Below, piece by piece: positions 14,616 through 22,288 of a DNA stretch of 35,804 nt. Origin of the DNA: an uncultured Bacteroidia bacterium. GTDB taxonomy: Bacteria; Bacteroidota; Bacteroidia; Bacteroidales; UBA932. The stretch covers positions 1 to 35,804 of the forward strand of contig CACWLD010000012.1 in assembly GCA_902761655.1 (NCBI GenBank), given 5' to 3'. Under the pieces are notes generated by a model that was given only the letters and a program-made list of their open reading frames with translations, made no database searches and had not been told where the DNA came from. Numbering within the stretch: the first letter of the stretch is position 1; the number at the start of each line of letters is the position of its first letter. The position numbers and the translations under genes were made by a program.

Positions 14616-15881
14616 TTATTTAATGATTGCCATATCGGGGATTTCTTTGTCATATTCTCCGCGGGCGAGGCGCTCCTTGATGTCGCGGAACGCGTCAAGC
14701 GTGCGCTCAACATCTTCCATACTGTGCGCGGCGGTAGGGATGATCCTGAATATGAGCATTCCAGGAGGAATGACGGGATAGGTTACAATGGAGCAGAAGA
14801 TATGGTAGTTCTCCCTGAGGTCCACTGCAATGTTGGAAGCCTGGTTGATGCCGCAGGCCAGATGAACGGGGGTCACGCAGGCCTCTGCGGGGCCAATTTC
14901 GTAACCCAGTTCGCGGAAGCCTTCCTGCAGGCGGCGCGTAACTTTCCAGAGTTGCGCGCGGCGCTGGTCGCCTTCCGGGCTGTTGATTATCTCAAGGCGC
15001 TTGATGCAGCCTTCCACAATTGGCATAGGCAGAGCCTTGGCGTACATCTGGGAGCGCATATTGTAACGCAGATAGGTGATTATTTCCTTCTTGGAAGCGA
15101 CGAAGCCTCCAATTGTGGCCATTGACTTGGCGTAAGCGCCAATGTAGAGGTCAACGCCGTCCATTACGCCAAAGTGCTCGGAGGTTCCCCTTCCGTGAGG
15201 GCCCATAACGCCAAAACCGTGGGCATCGTCAATCATAAAGCGGAATTTGTACTTCTCCTTGAGTGCCACGATCTGGTCCAGGATTCCAAGGGCGCCAGTC
15301 ATTCCGAACACTCCCTCCGTGATCACCAGCACGCCGCCGCCGTTCTCGTCCGCAACCTTGCAGGCGCGGGCCAGGACTTTCTCGCAGTCGGCTATGTTGT
15401 TGTGGCGGAATTTGTACTTTTCTCCAATGTGGAGGCGGATTCCGTCAAGGAGGCAGGCGTGGCACTCAGCATCGTAGACGATGACGTCGTGACGGCCTAC
15501 AAGGGCGTCAATGGTGGAAACTATTCCCTGGTAGCCAAAGTTGTACAGGAAGGCGGCCTCCTTGCACTCGAACTCTGCGAGCATACGCTCGAACTTCTCG
15601 TGAAGGGAGGTGTGGCCTGTGAGCATACGGCTTCCCATAGGGTAAGCCATTCCCCAGCGGGCCGCACCTTCCGCGTCCGCCTTGCGGATCTCCGGATGGT
15701 TGGCCAGGCCAAGGTAGTTGTTAAGGCTCCAGCACAATACTTCCTGGCCGTTGAACCTCATATGCGGGCCAAGTTCTCCTTCCAGTTTAGGGAATGCGAA
15801 ATAACCTTCGGCTTTCTCCCGGTACTGGCCGATAGGACCGCCGGTAGATGCCATAATTTTCTCGAAAATGTCTTTATACAT
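14616..15881 (-). CDS. Alpha-oxoamine synthase, probable cysteate acyltransferase (SulA/CFAT-like)
   Basis: 421 residues, fold-type I PLP enzyme of the serine palmitoyltransferase / glycine C-acetyltransferase family. PLP lysine Lys252 (AYAKSMAT), Asp219-His221 (DDAHGFG) and ring-stacking His141 (CHACLLDG) are present. The N-terminus YFAFPKLEGELGPHMRFNG and the segment NMRSQMYAKALPM match the Bacteroidota branch used for sulfonolipids, where cysteate is condensed with an acyl donor to 3-ketocapnine. Automated pipelines often label it 2-amino-3-ketobutyrate CoA ligase or SPT. The adjacent cysteate synthase makes cysteate the favoured amino-acid substrate over serine. It lies 6 bases after the VOC gene. 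Enzyme class is firm; the exact substrate is inferred. Confidence 0.82.
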   Translation of the reverse strand: MYKDIFEKIMASTGGPIGQYREKAEGYFAFPKLEGELGPHMRFNGQEVLCWSLNNYLGLANHPEIRKADAEGAARWGMAYPMGSRMLTGHTSLHEKFERMLAEFECKEAAFLYNFGYQGIVSTIDALVGRHDVIVYDAECHACLLDGIRLHIGEKYKFRHNNIADCEKVLARACKVADENGGGVLVITEGVFGMTGALGILDQIVALKEKYKFRFMIDDAHGFGVMGPHGRGTSEHFGVMDGVDLYIGAYAKSMATIGGFVASKKEIITYLRYNMRSQMYAKALPMPIVEGCIKRLEIINSPEGDQRRAQLWKVTRRLQEGFRELGYEIGPAEACVTPVHLACGINQASNIAVDLRENYHIFCSIVTYPVIPPGMLIFRIIPTAAHSMEDVERTLDAFRDIKERLARGEYDKEIPDMAIIK

Positions 15882-15887
15882 ATTGCT

Positions 15888-16961
15888 TTATTTGATTTTT
15901 TCTCTTGATACAAGGCCCATAAGGCGGAACAGGAACTTTGGTAGTTCTTTCTGTGGATCCCGCTTCTTAAGGTCTATGAACCATCCCAGTTTCTTGACCA
16001 CCGGGACCTTTTCCGTCTCCACGAACTCTATGAGCGTGCCGTCAGGATCCTCTATGTAGGTGAAGCGGCCGGCGGCGTCTCCCATATTGAACTTTTGCCC
16101 GTCGGGGCAGCTGTCAACGGTGAAAGGATGGCCCAGGGCGGCGCAATGCGCGCCAAGGGCGTCCGTGCCGCAGACATCGAAGCAGATCTGGATGAAGCCT
16201 GGGTCACCCCACTGACGCCCCTCGAAAATCTTGCGGGGGGTGTGGTCCAGCGCCTGGACCAGTTCTATGGTATTCTTTCCCATCAGGCCCGCGAAGGCGC
16301 CCTTTCCCTGGCCTGACGGGGCCAGGAGCACGCGCCTGTAGCGCTCCGTGCAGCCGGGCATTATGTTCCAGTCATCAAAGATGCCTATGGTGTCATAAAG
16401 GAGGGTGTCATAGCCAAGGACGTCCTTGTAGAAAAGGATTGAGGCGTCCATATCAGAAACGCCCACCACGGCGCCAAAGATACCGCCGTTCATCCTGTTC
16501 TGCTCTATGTAAACCTCCTGGTTTTCCACAACCTGGAAACAATTGCCGTAAAGGTCCTTGACATAGAAGCAGGGGGTGCCGTCCGGAAGTGAGGAGATAT
16601 CCCCTACTCCGTCCCACTTTTCCCTTATAATGCTATGGAAGGCCTCTACGTTACGGCTTTTGATCTTTGCGGCGAATATGCCCAGGTCTCCCACCGATAT
16701 ATCGAAATCAGCGCTGACCGGCTTCCTTTGGGAGTACTGCCAAATCTCAAGTCCGCCGCCGCCCTGAAGGTTTACGGCTATGCAAGCGTGACGATTCTGA
16801 GGCTGGCCACCCGTGTATGGAAGCATCCTTTCAGCAACGGTATCATCTTCAAGAATCTTGATGTCCATTCCGAACATCTCAATGAACCAGTTCCAGGATT
16901 TGCGGAAATTGACGGTTCCCACACCAACCTGCTGGATGCCTGTTATAGAGAAATCTGCCAT
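15888..16961 (-). CDS. Double-VOC-domain protein heading the sulfonolipid-type operon
   Basis: 357 residues with two vicinal-oxygen-chelate modules (about 5-150 and 158-310) and a basic C-terminal tail (LVSREKIK). The overall layout resembles two-domain dioxygenases such as 4-hydroxyphenylpyruvate dioxygenase, but the metal ligands differ. Module 1 has Gln11 where His is usual, Glu72 and Gln143. Module 2 has Gly163 at the first ligand position and Glu in LIEFVE near its end. It may be non-catalytic, use an altered metal site, or act on a lipid intermediate. It is first in the operon, 6 bases before the acyltransferase, which argues for a role in the same pathway. The function is unknown. Confidence 0.8.
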   Translation of the reverse strand: MADFSITGIQQVGVGTVNFRKSWNWFIEMFGMDIKILEDDTVAERMLPYTGGQPQNRHACIAVNLQGGGGLEIWQYSQRKPVSADFDISVGDLGIFAAKIKSRNVEAFHSIIREKWDGVGDISSLPDGTPCFYVKDLYGNCFQVVENQEVYIEQNRMNGGIFGAVVGVSDMDASILFYKDVLGYDTLLYDTIGIFDDWNIMPGCTERYRRVLLAPSGQGKGAFAGLMGKNTIELVQALDHTPRKIFEGRQWGDPGFIQICFDVCGTDALGAHCAALGHPFTVDSCPDGQKFNMGDAAGRFTYIEDPDGTLIEFVETEKVPVVKKLGWFIDLKKRDPQKELPKFLFRLMGLVSREKIK

Positions 16962-16983
16962 TGAATATGGTATATAAAGTTAT

Positions 16984-17018
16984 CAAAGATAGCAATGATT
17001 TTTGTATCTTGCGACAAA
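16984..17018 (-). promoter_or_regulatory. Promoter of the sulfonolipid-type operon
   Basis: On the minus strand TATCTTTG (complement of 16984-16991) matches the -7 box, 22 bases before the ATG at 16961. A TTTG (complement of 17015-17018) lies 23 bases upstream, slightly longer than the usual 19-21. The 72-base gap must also hold the divergent promoter for the S9 peptidase, whose best box is TATCTTGC at 17005-17012, so the two overlap. Confidence 0.55.
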
Positions 17019-17033
17019 TTCTCTGGTTAGTTT

Positions 17034-19844
17034 ATGAAAAGACGTGCATTATTTTTCCTGATTGCAGCCATTGTCCTTTGCTGCAAAACCATTTCTCTCA
17101 ACGCCCAAAACAAACCTCTGGACCATAGCGTCTATGACGGATGGCAGTCCGTAAGCGCCCTTAAACTTACCCCTGACGGGGGTATGGTCAGCTATGAGGT
17201 GGTTCCCCAGGAAGGTGACGGAACCCTTTATGTCAAGAACCTGAAATCCGGCGCTGAACTGGCCGTAGAGCGCGGCACAGGCCTCAAATGGGCCGGTGAC
17301 GCAAGCTGGGCCGTATTCACCGTCAAGGCTCCTTTCGACTCCACCCGCCAAGCTAAGATTGACAAGAAAAGCCGTGACGACCAGCCCAAGGACAGCCTTG
17401 CGCGCCTGAACCTGCGCACATTGCAGTGGGAGATGATCGGGGCGTCCGGAAGCACCGCAATGGGTCTTGACGCGGCGCCGTATATCTTTGCCGCGCAGGA
17501 AGTGAAAGGACGCAAATCCAGGAAACTTCTGGTTATAGACACCGCTACAGGAGCAGTGGATTCCATATTGAACGTCTCTTCCTTTGAGGCGGACAGGTCA
17601 GGCAAGCGCCTGGTAGTGGCCACCGCAAAGGAGGATGCGGACTCGCTCTCCCGCAGCGCCGTGATCCTGTATGACTACGCTGCCGGCAAGGAAGAAACCC
17701 TGCACGCCGATAAGAAATCATACGCCAACCTCCGTTTCAACAATGACGGAAACAAGGTGGTCTTCACTGCCACGGACCAGGAAGAGAAGACAGACGGAAC
17801 TCCGCGCCACTCCATTTATCTGGCGCAGGAGAAGGTGGTGACGGCGGCAACGCGCCGCACCCCGGCCGTCACACGCTGGGATACCGGCGAGGTGCTGGCC
17901 GCAGACTGCGCGGACCTGCCCAAGGGCTGGGTTGTCAGCGCCCCAAGCCGCCCGGCTTTCTCAAACAACGCCGGCCGCCTGGTACTCACCCTGTCAGAGT
18001 ACTTCCCTGCCAAGGACACCACCGTATATGAATTCGAGGCCGCCCAGCTGGACATCTGGGTCTGGGACCAGAACACCGTTCCGCCAATGGACAAGCTGGG
18101 CCGCGCACGCACCCGCACCGCCATTGTCAACCTCAACAATCCCGGCAAGCTGCTGGTGCTTTCCTCCAACCCTTCGGACAGGATAACCTTCTTTAACGGA
18201 GCGGATGCGGACTACGCACTGTCTTCTGACACAGGCAATTATGTGATAGATAATATGTGGGCTTCCGACAGCCGCTCAGACGTTTCCCTTGTGGACCTTC
18301 GCGACGGCAGCCGCAAGCTTCTGAGCAAGGAATCCACAGGCTACGGCATCCCTTCGCCATACGGCAAATACCTGGCTCACTTTGATCCGGCGGACGGTAA
18401 CTGGTACTGTCTGGACCTTGCCAGCGGCGCCCTTGTCAACCTCACTGGAAACACCGGCATCAACTTCTGGGACGAAGACGACGACCATCCAATAACAGGT
18501 TACACACCTATAGGCACCCCGTCCTGGGTAGGCACTGACGAAGCCCTTCTCCTGGCAGACAAATACGATATCTGGAAGTTCTCCCCGGACGGCTCCAAGG
18601 CGGAGAACCTTACCCGCGGCGCAGGCCGCAGGGACAAGGTTCAGTACCGCGTCACCAGCCTTGACGGACGGACCAACCCGTACCTGTACCAGTTTATCAA
18701 GACCCAGCCTGCAAAGGGCAGCATCCGCCTCACTTCTTTCGACACCCAGACAAAGCAGAACGGCTTTGCCACCGTGGACATCGTACGCGGCGGAGAGCCC
18801 CAGGGCTTCCTTGCGGAGAAATCCTTCACCACCGTCACCAAGGCGGACAATGCAGACGTGATCGCATACCTGAAGGGAGACTTCCGCAACCCTATGGACC
18901 TATACATAACCAAGGACAATTTCAAGACGGACACCAAGCTCACAGCAATCAACCCTCAGCAGGCCCAGTACCGCTGGGGCGACGTGCAGCTGGTTCACTG
19001 GAACGCATACGACGGCACCAAGCTGGACGGCCTCCTGTTCACTCCTGACGGAGTCCAGCCTGGCGACAAGCTTCCAATGATGATATACTTCTACGAGAAG
19101 AACTCTGAGACTCTGTTCAACTACCGCCAGCCGGCTCCCAGCCGCTCCACAGTGAACATTTCATTCTTTGTGAGCCGCGGATACGTGGTATTCATCCCGG
19201 ATATCGTTTATGTTGACGGACACCCAGGAGAGAGCGCCTTCAACTGTGTATGCTCCGGTGCCGAGTCAATGTGCCGCCAGTTCAGCTATATAGACAAATC
19301 CAAGATGGCCATCCAGGGCCAGAGCTGGGGCGGATACCAGACTGCGTACCTTGTTACGCGCACAAATATGTTTGCCGCAGCGGGCGCGGGCGCCCCTGTG
19401 GGCAATATGACCAGCGCGTACGGCGGCATCCGCTGGGAGAGCGGAAACAGCCGCATCGGCCAGTATGAGCACGGACAGAGCCGCGTGGGCACCACGCTGT
19501 GGGAAGGTCTCGACCTTTACATAGAGAACTCCCCTGTCTTCCACGCACCGTTCGTGAACACTCCAGTGCTCATAATGCACAACGATGCTGACGGCGCAGT
19601 GCCCTGGTATCAGGGAATAGAGTTCTTTATGAACCTCAGGCGCCTGGGCAAGCCGGCCTGGCTGCTGGAGTACAACAACGAGCAGCACAACCTGTCCGAG
19701 AGGCGCAACAGCAAGGACCTTTCCATCCGCCTGTCGCAGTTCTTCGACCATTACCTGAAAGGGGAACCATTGCCTGTATGGATGGAGAGCGGAATTCCTT
19801 ACGCCCGCAAGGGTAATTACTTTGCAACAGAATACGCAGAATAA
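17034..19844 (+). CDS. Secreted S9-family (prolyl oligopeptidase-like) serine peptidase
   Basis: 936 residues. A signal peptide ends in SLNAQ near residue 25. A long beta-propeller-like region follows to about residue 650, then an alpha/beta-hydrolase domain. The catalytic triad is visible: Ser764 (GQSWGGY), Asp853 (NDADGAVP) and His885 (NEQHNL). This is the prolyl-oligopeptidase/DPP-IV-like layout used by Bacteroidota to trim peptides in the periplasm. The M28 peptidase follows after 15 bases, suggesting one peptide-degrading operon. It is transcribed away from the sulfonolipid operon. Confidence 0.93.
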   Translation: MKRRALFFLIAAIVLCCKTISLNAQNKPLDHSVYDGWQSVSALKLTPDGGMVSYEVVPQEGDGTLYVKNLKSGAELAVERGTGLKWAGDASWAVFTVKAPFDSTRQAKIDKKSRDDQPKDSLARLNLRTLQWEMIGASGSTAMGLDAAPYIFAAQEVKGRKSRKLLVIDTATGAVDSILNVSSFEADRSGKRLVVATAKEDADSLSRSAVILYDYAAGKEETLHADKKSYANLRFNNDGNKVVFTATDQEEKTDGTPRHSIYLAQEKVVTAATRRTPAVTRWDTGEVLAADCADLPKGWVVSAPSRPAFSNNAGRLVLTLSEYFPAKDTTVYEFEAAQLDIWVWDQNTVPPMDKLGRARTRTAIVNLNNPGKLLVLSSNPSDRITFFNGADADYALSSDTGNYVIDNMWASDSRSDVSLVDLRDGSRKLLSKESTGYGIPSPYGKYLAHFDPADGNWYCLDLASGALVNLTGNTGINFWDEDDDHPITGYTPIGTPSWVGTDEALLLADKYDIWKFSPDGSKAENLTRGAGRRDKVQYRVTSLDGRTNPYLYQFIKTQPAKGSIRLTSFDTQTKQNGFATVDIVRGGEPQGFLAEKSFTTVTKADNADVIAYLKGDFRNPMDLYITKDNFKTDTKLTAINPQQAQYRWGDVQLVHWNAYDGTKLDGLLFTPDGVQPGDKLPMMIYFYEKNSETLFNYRQPAPSRSTVNISFFVSRGYVVFIPDIVYVDGHPGESAFNCVCSGAESMCRQFSYIDKSKMAIQGQSWGGYQTAYLVTRTNMFAAAGAGAPVGNMTSAYGGIRWESGNSRIGQYEHGQSRVGTTLWEGLDLYIENSPVFHAPFVNTPVLIMHNDADGAVPWYQGIEFFMNLRRLGKPAWLLEYNNEQHNLSERRNSKDLSIRLSQFFDHYLKGEPLPVWMESGIPYARKGNYFATEYAE

Positions 19845-19859
19845 TAAAACACGTCATAT

Positions 19860-21326
19860 ATGAAAAAGACACTTTTCACCTTATTGGCCGTATTGACGGT
19901 AACCCTTACCGCAGGCGCGCAGGATAAAGTTACCCGTACCGTCCTGGAACTGGGCAAAACCGATAACCACACAATGCAGCACGCAGACTACATTGCCCGC
20001 AACATTGGCGGACGCCTGGTGGGTACGCATATGCTTCACCACGCAGAGGACTGGGTGGCGGATCAGTTCCGCTCCTGGGGTCTGGAGGTCACCCTTCAGG
20101 AAGCCGTGACCATAAACGTGGGTTTCGACCGCGGACCCTGGTCCGGCCGCTATATGGCGGAGGACGGCTTCTCGCTGCACTTCGGCACTCCGGCTTACAC
20201 GGCCGGAACCCGCGGCCCGCAGAAAGGCCGAGCCATCCTGGAGCCAAAGAACCAGCAGGAATTCGATAGGGTGAAAGGTGCGCTCAAGGGTGCGTGGGTG
20301 ATGCTGGAGACTGGTGCTACCAGCGGCCTGGCCATTGACGCCAGCGCCAAGGCGGATTCCACCCGCGCGGCGCAGCTCGCCGCCGGCGAGGACGCCGTGG
20401 TGCCAATGTACCGCCAGATGGTTGAAGCCGGAGTGCTGGGCTTCATCCGCCCTTCCAAGCTCCCTATGCAGGTCCTCTACAATAGGGCAACCTGCTTTGA
20501 CCTTACAATGGACAACCTTCCCACCGCCTGTGACATTCTCCTTGACGAGCACCAGTTCGAGACTCTCAAACAGAAAGTGGCGGACCGCCAGGAAGTGATC
20601 CTGGAGTTTGACATCCGCAACCACTTCTTCCCCGGCCCGATGAAGTATCACAACATTCTTGCAGTGATCCGGGGCACCAAATATCCTGACGAATACGTGA
20701 TGATGGGAAGCCATCTTGACGCCTACGACATTGCCACCGGTTCCACCGACGACGGCCAGGGCGTCTGCGTCACTATGGAAGCCGCCCGCCTTCTGGCCGC
20801 CGCAGGCGCCAAGCCGGAGCGCTCCATAATGTTCTGCATCTGGACCGGCGAGGAATACGGCCTGCTGGGATCCAAGTACTTCGTAGAGAACAAGACCGTT
20901 CCCTGGAACAAGATATCCAATTACTTCAACCGTGACGGAGGCCCTCTTGCAGCCGTTTCAGTCACCGTTCCCCCTTCTATGTACGATGACTTTGTAAAGG
21001 CCTGCAAGCCACTGGAGGATTATAACCCCAAGATTCCATTCAAGGTGATCAAGCGTGAGGGCGAGCCTCAGGCGCGTCCAACAAGCGCCGGCGGCTCGGA
21101 CCACGCCTACTTTGCGATGAACGGCATTCCGGCCATCTCCTTCCGCGAGCAGGATGTCTTTGGCTACGACTTCGTCTACCGCGACATCTGGCACACGGAG
21201 GATGACCTCTATGACAAGCTCATCCCGGAGTATATGGAGCACTCGGCCGTTGTCCAGGCCGTCACCGCCTACGGACTCGCCAACCTTAACCACCTCCTCT
21301 CCCGCTCCGACCTCTACAAAGACTAA
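19860..21326 (+). CDS. Secreted M28-family zinc peptidase
   Basis: 488 residues. A signal peptide ends TAGAQ near residue 20, an N-terminal PA-type insertion is likely at about 120-250, and the M28 catalytic domain starts near 265. The metal-ligand motifs are GSHLDAYD (His285), GSTDDGQG, WTGEEYGLLG and WHTEDD, the usual two-zinc set. It would be an aminopeptidase or carboxypeptidase acting on peptides outside the cytoplasm. It is 15 bases after the S9 peptidase on the same strand. Confidence 0.92.
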   Translation: MKKTLFTLLAVLTVTLTAGAQDKVTRTVLELGKTDNHTMQHADYIARNIGGRLVGTHMLHHAEDWVADQFRSWGLEVTLQEAVTINVGFDRGPWSGRYMAEDGFSLHFGTPAYTAGTRGPQKGRAILEPKNQQEFDRVKGALKGAWVMLETGATSGLAIDASAKADSTRAAQLAAGEDAVVPMYRQMVEAGVLGFIRPSKLPMQVLYNRATCFDLTMDNLPTACDILLDEHQFETLKQKVADRQEVILEFDIRNHFFPGPMKYHNILAVIRGTKYPDEYVMMGSHLDAYDIATGSTDDGQGVCVTMEAARLLAAAGAKPERSIMFCIWTGEEYGLLGSKYFVENKTVPWNKISNYFNRDGGPLAAVSVTVPPSMYDDFVKACKPLEDYNPKIPFKVIKREGEPQARPTSAGGSDHAYFAMNGIPAISFREQDVFGYDFVYRDIWHTEDDLYDKLIPEYMEHSAVVQAVTAYGLANLNHLLSRSDLYKD

Positions 21327-21332
21327 CTGCCG

Positions 21333-21455
21333 ATGAATACAAAACTGATGGAGTTGGCGGATTCCTATCGCCAGGCGGGGGATGCGATTCACGACAATAT
21401 CCTCTTTTACCAGACCATTCTTTCCATAGCGGGAAGCCTGGAGGCATACTTATAG
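21333..21455 (+). CDS. Possible 40-residue protein
   Basis: An ORF of 40 codons (MNTKLMELADSYRQAGDAIH... ending GSLEAYL) starts 6 bases after the M28 stop and ends 35 bases before the LolA-like ATG, on the same strand. It is helical in character, with no signal peptide. No family is recognised. It may be a real small protein of the operon, a relic, or chance. Confidence 0.3.
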   Translation: MNTKLMELADSYRQAGDAIHDNILFYQTILSIAGSLEAYL

Positions 21456-21490
21456 CATTAAGACAACGGACAAACAAAACAACAAATAGA

Positions 21491-22117
21491 ATGAAAAAGA
21501 TTTTCAGCGTTATTTTAGGATGCCTGCTGGCAACAGCCGCATTTGGGCAGACTGCAGAGGAAATAGTTGCCCGTATGGACGAAGTAATGGGCCAGCATAG
21601 TGAAAGCGAAGGTTTAATAATGACTATGGATATGAAGCTCCCAATCATTGGCACTATATCAACCACAGCCTACACCTTGGGTAACAAGATACGAATGGAA
21701 GCCAATACGGGAGACGGCAATATCATCTCCTGGATGAACGAAGACACTTCCTGGACTTACGATGTGAACAAGAATGAGATAGAGATCGAGAACAGGAAAA
21801 GCAGTTCCAGCGAAGCGGAAGACAATGCCAAGATGCTCACGGGAATAACTGAAGGCTACAGCGTATCCATAAAGAGACAGACCGCTGACGCCTGGTACAT
21901 CAACTGCAAGAAACTCAAGACCAACAAGGAAAAGGACGACCCCAAGACAATGGAACTTGTAGTGGCTAAAGACACATACAGGCCAATAAGCCTTTCCGCA
22001 ACCCTTTCCCTGGTAACCGTCACTATCCGAAACCTCAATTTTGGAGTAACTGAAAGCCAGGTTACCTTTGACCCCTCACAATACCCCGGAGCCCGTATCA
22101 TTGACAAAAGACAATAG
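21491..22117 (+). CDS. LolA-like outer-membrane lipoprotein carrier family protein
   Basis: 208 residues. A signal peptide ends AAFGQ near residue 20, followed by TAEEIVARMDEVMG, an opening typical of LolA/LolB-fold proteins. The rest is a beta-rich half-barrel (GNKIRMEANTG, ISWMNEDTSWTYD, MELVVAKDTYRP). The fold carries lipoproteins or other lipids across the periplasm. It may have a lipid partner here, given the sulfonolipid genes 4.5 kb away, but no direct link is shown. It is downstream of the peptidase pair and could share its transcript. Confidence 0.75.
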   Translation: MKKIFSVILGCLLATAAFGQTAEEIVARMDEVMGQHSESEGLIMTMDMKLPIIGTISTTAYTLGNKIRMEANTGDGNIISWMNEDTSWTYDVNKNEIEIENRKSSSSEAEDNAKMLTGITEGYSVSIKRQTADAWYINCKKLKTNKEKDDPKTMELVVAKDTYRPISLSATLSLVTVTIRNLNFGVTESQVTFDPSQYPGARIIDKRQ

Positions 22118-22210
22118 AGCCCTCTTATTTGTCAGATAAATTGAGATAATAATCCTGAGTGGCGGCTTTTATTGAGTCGAGTATTTTTTCTTCATCAACG
22201 TTAAAAAAAA

Positions 22211-22241
22211 TTTGCAGATTAGAATAATTGTCATACCTTTG
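22211..22241 (+). promoter_or_regulatory. Consensus Bacteroidota promoter for the outer-membrane barrel gene
   Basis: TTTG at 22211-22214, 19 bases, then TACCTTTG at 22234-22241: a full consensus match. The start of transcription would be near 22248, about 40 bases before the ATG at 22289. The remaining intergenic DNA (22118-22210) is AT-rich with no gene seen. Confidence 0.75.
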
Positions 22242-22288
22242 CAGTGTACTATTGAACTAATACACAAAGATACTAAAAGAAAAACTAT

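Noticed and set aside
14616-15881. 2-amino-3-ketobutyrate CoA ligase (threonine catabolism)
   Set aside because: No threonine dehydrogenase is present, and the sequence resembles the Bacteroidota sphingoid/sulfonolipid branch.
15888-16961. 4-hydroxyphenylpyruvate dioxygenase
   Set aside because: Expected His metal ligands are missing (Gln11, Gly163) and no tyrosine-degradation genes are nearby.
19881-20714. 277-codon minus-strand ORF
   Set aside because: Antisense to the clear M28 peptidase gene, His/Val-rich without domains; a reading-frame shadow.
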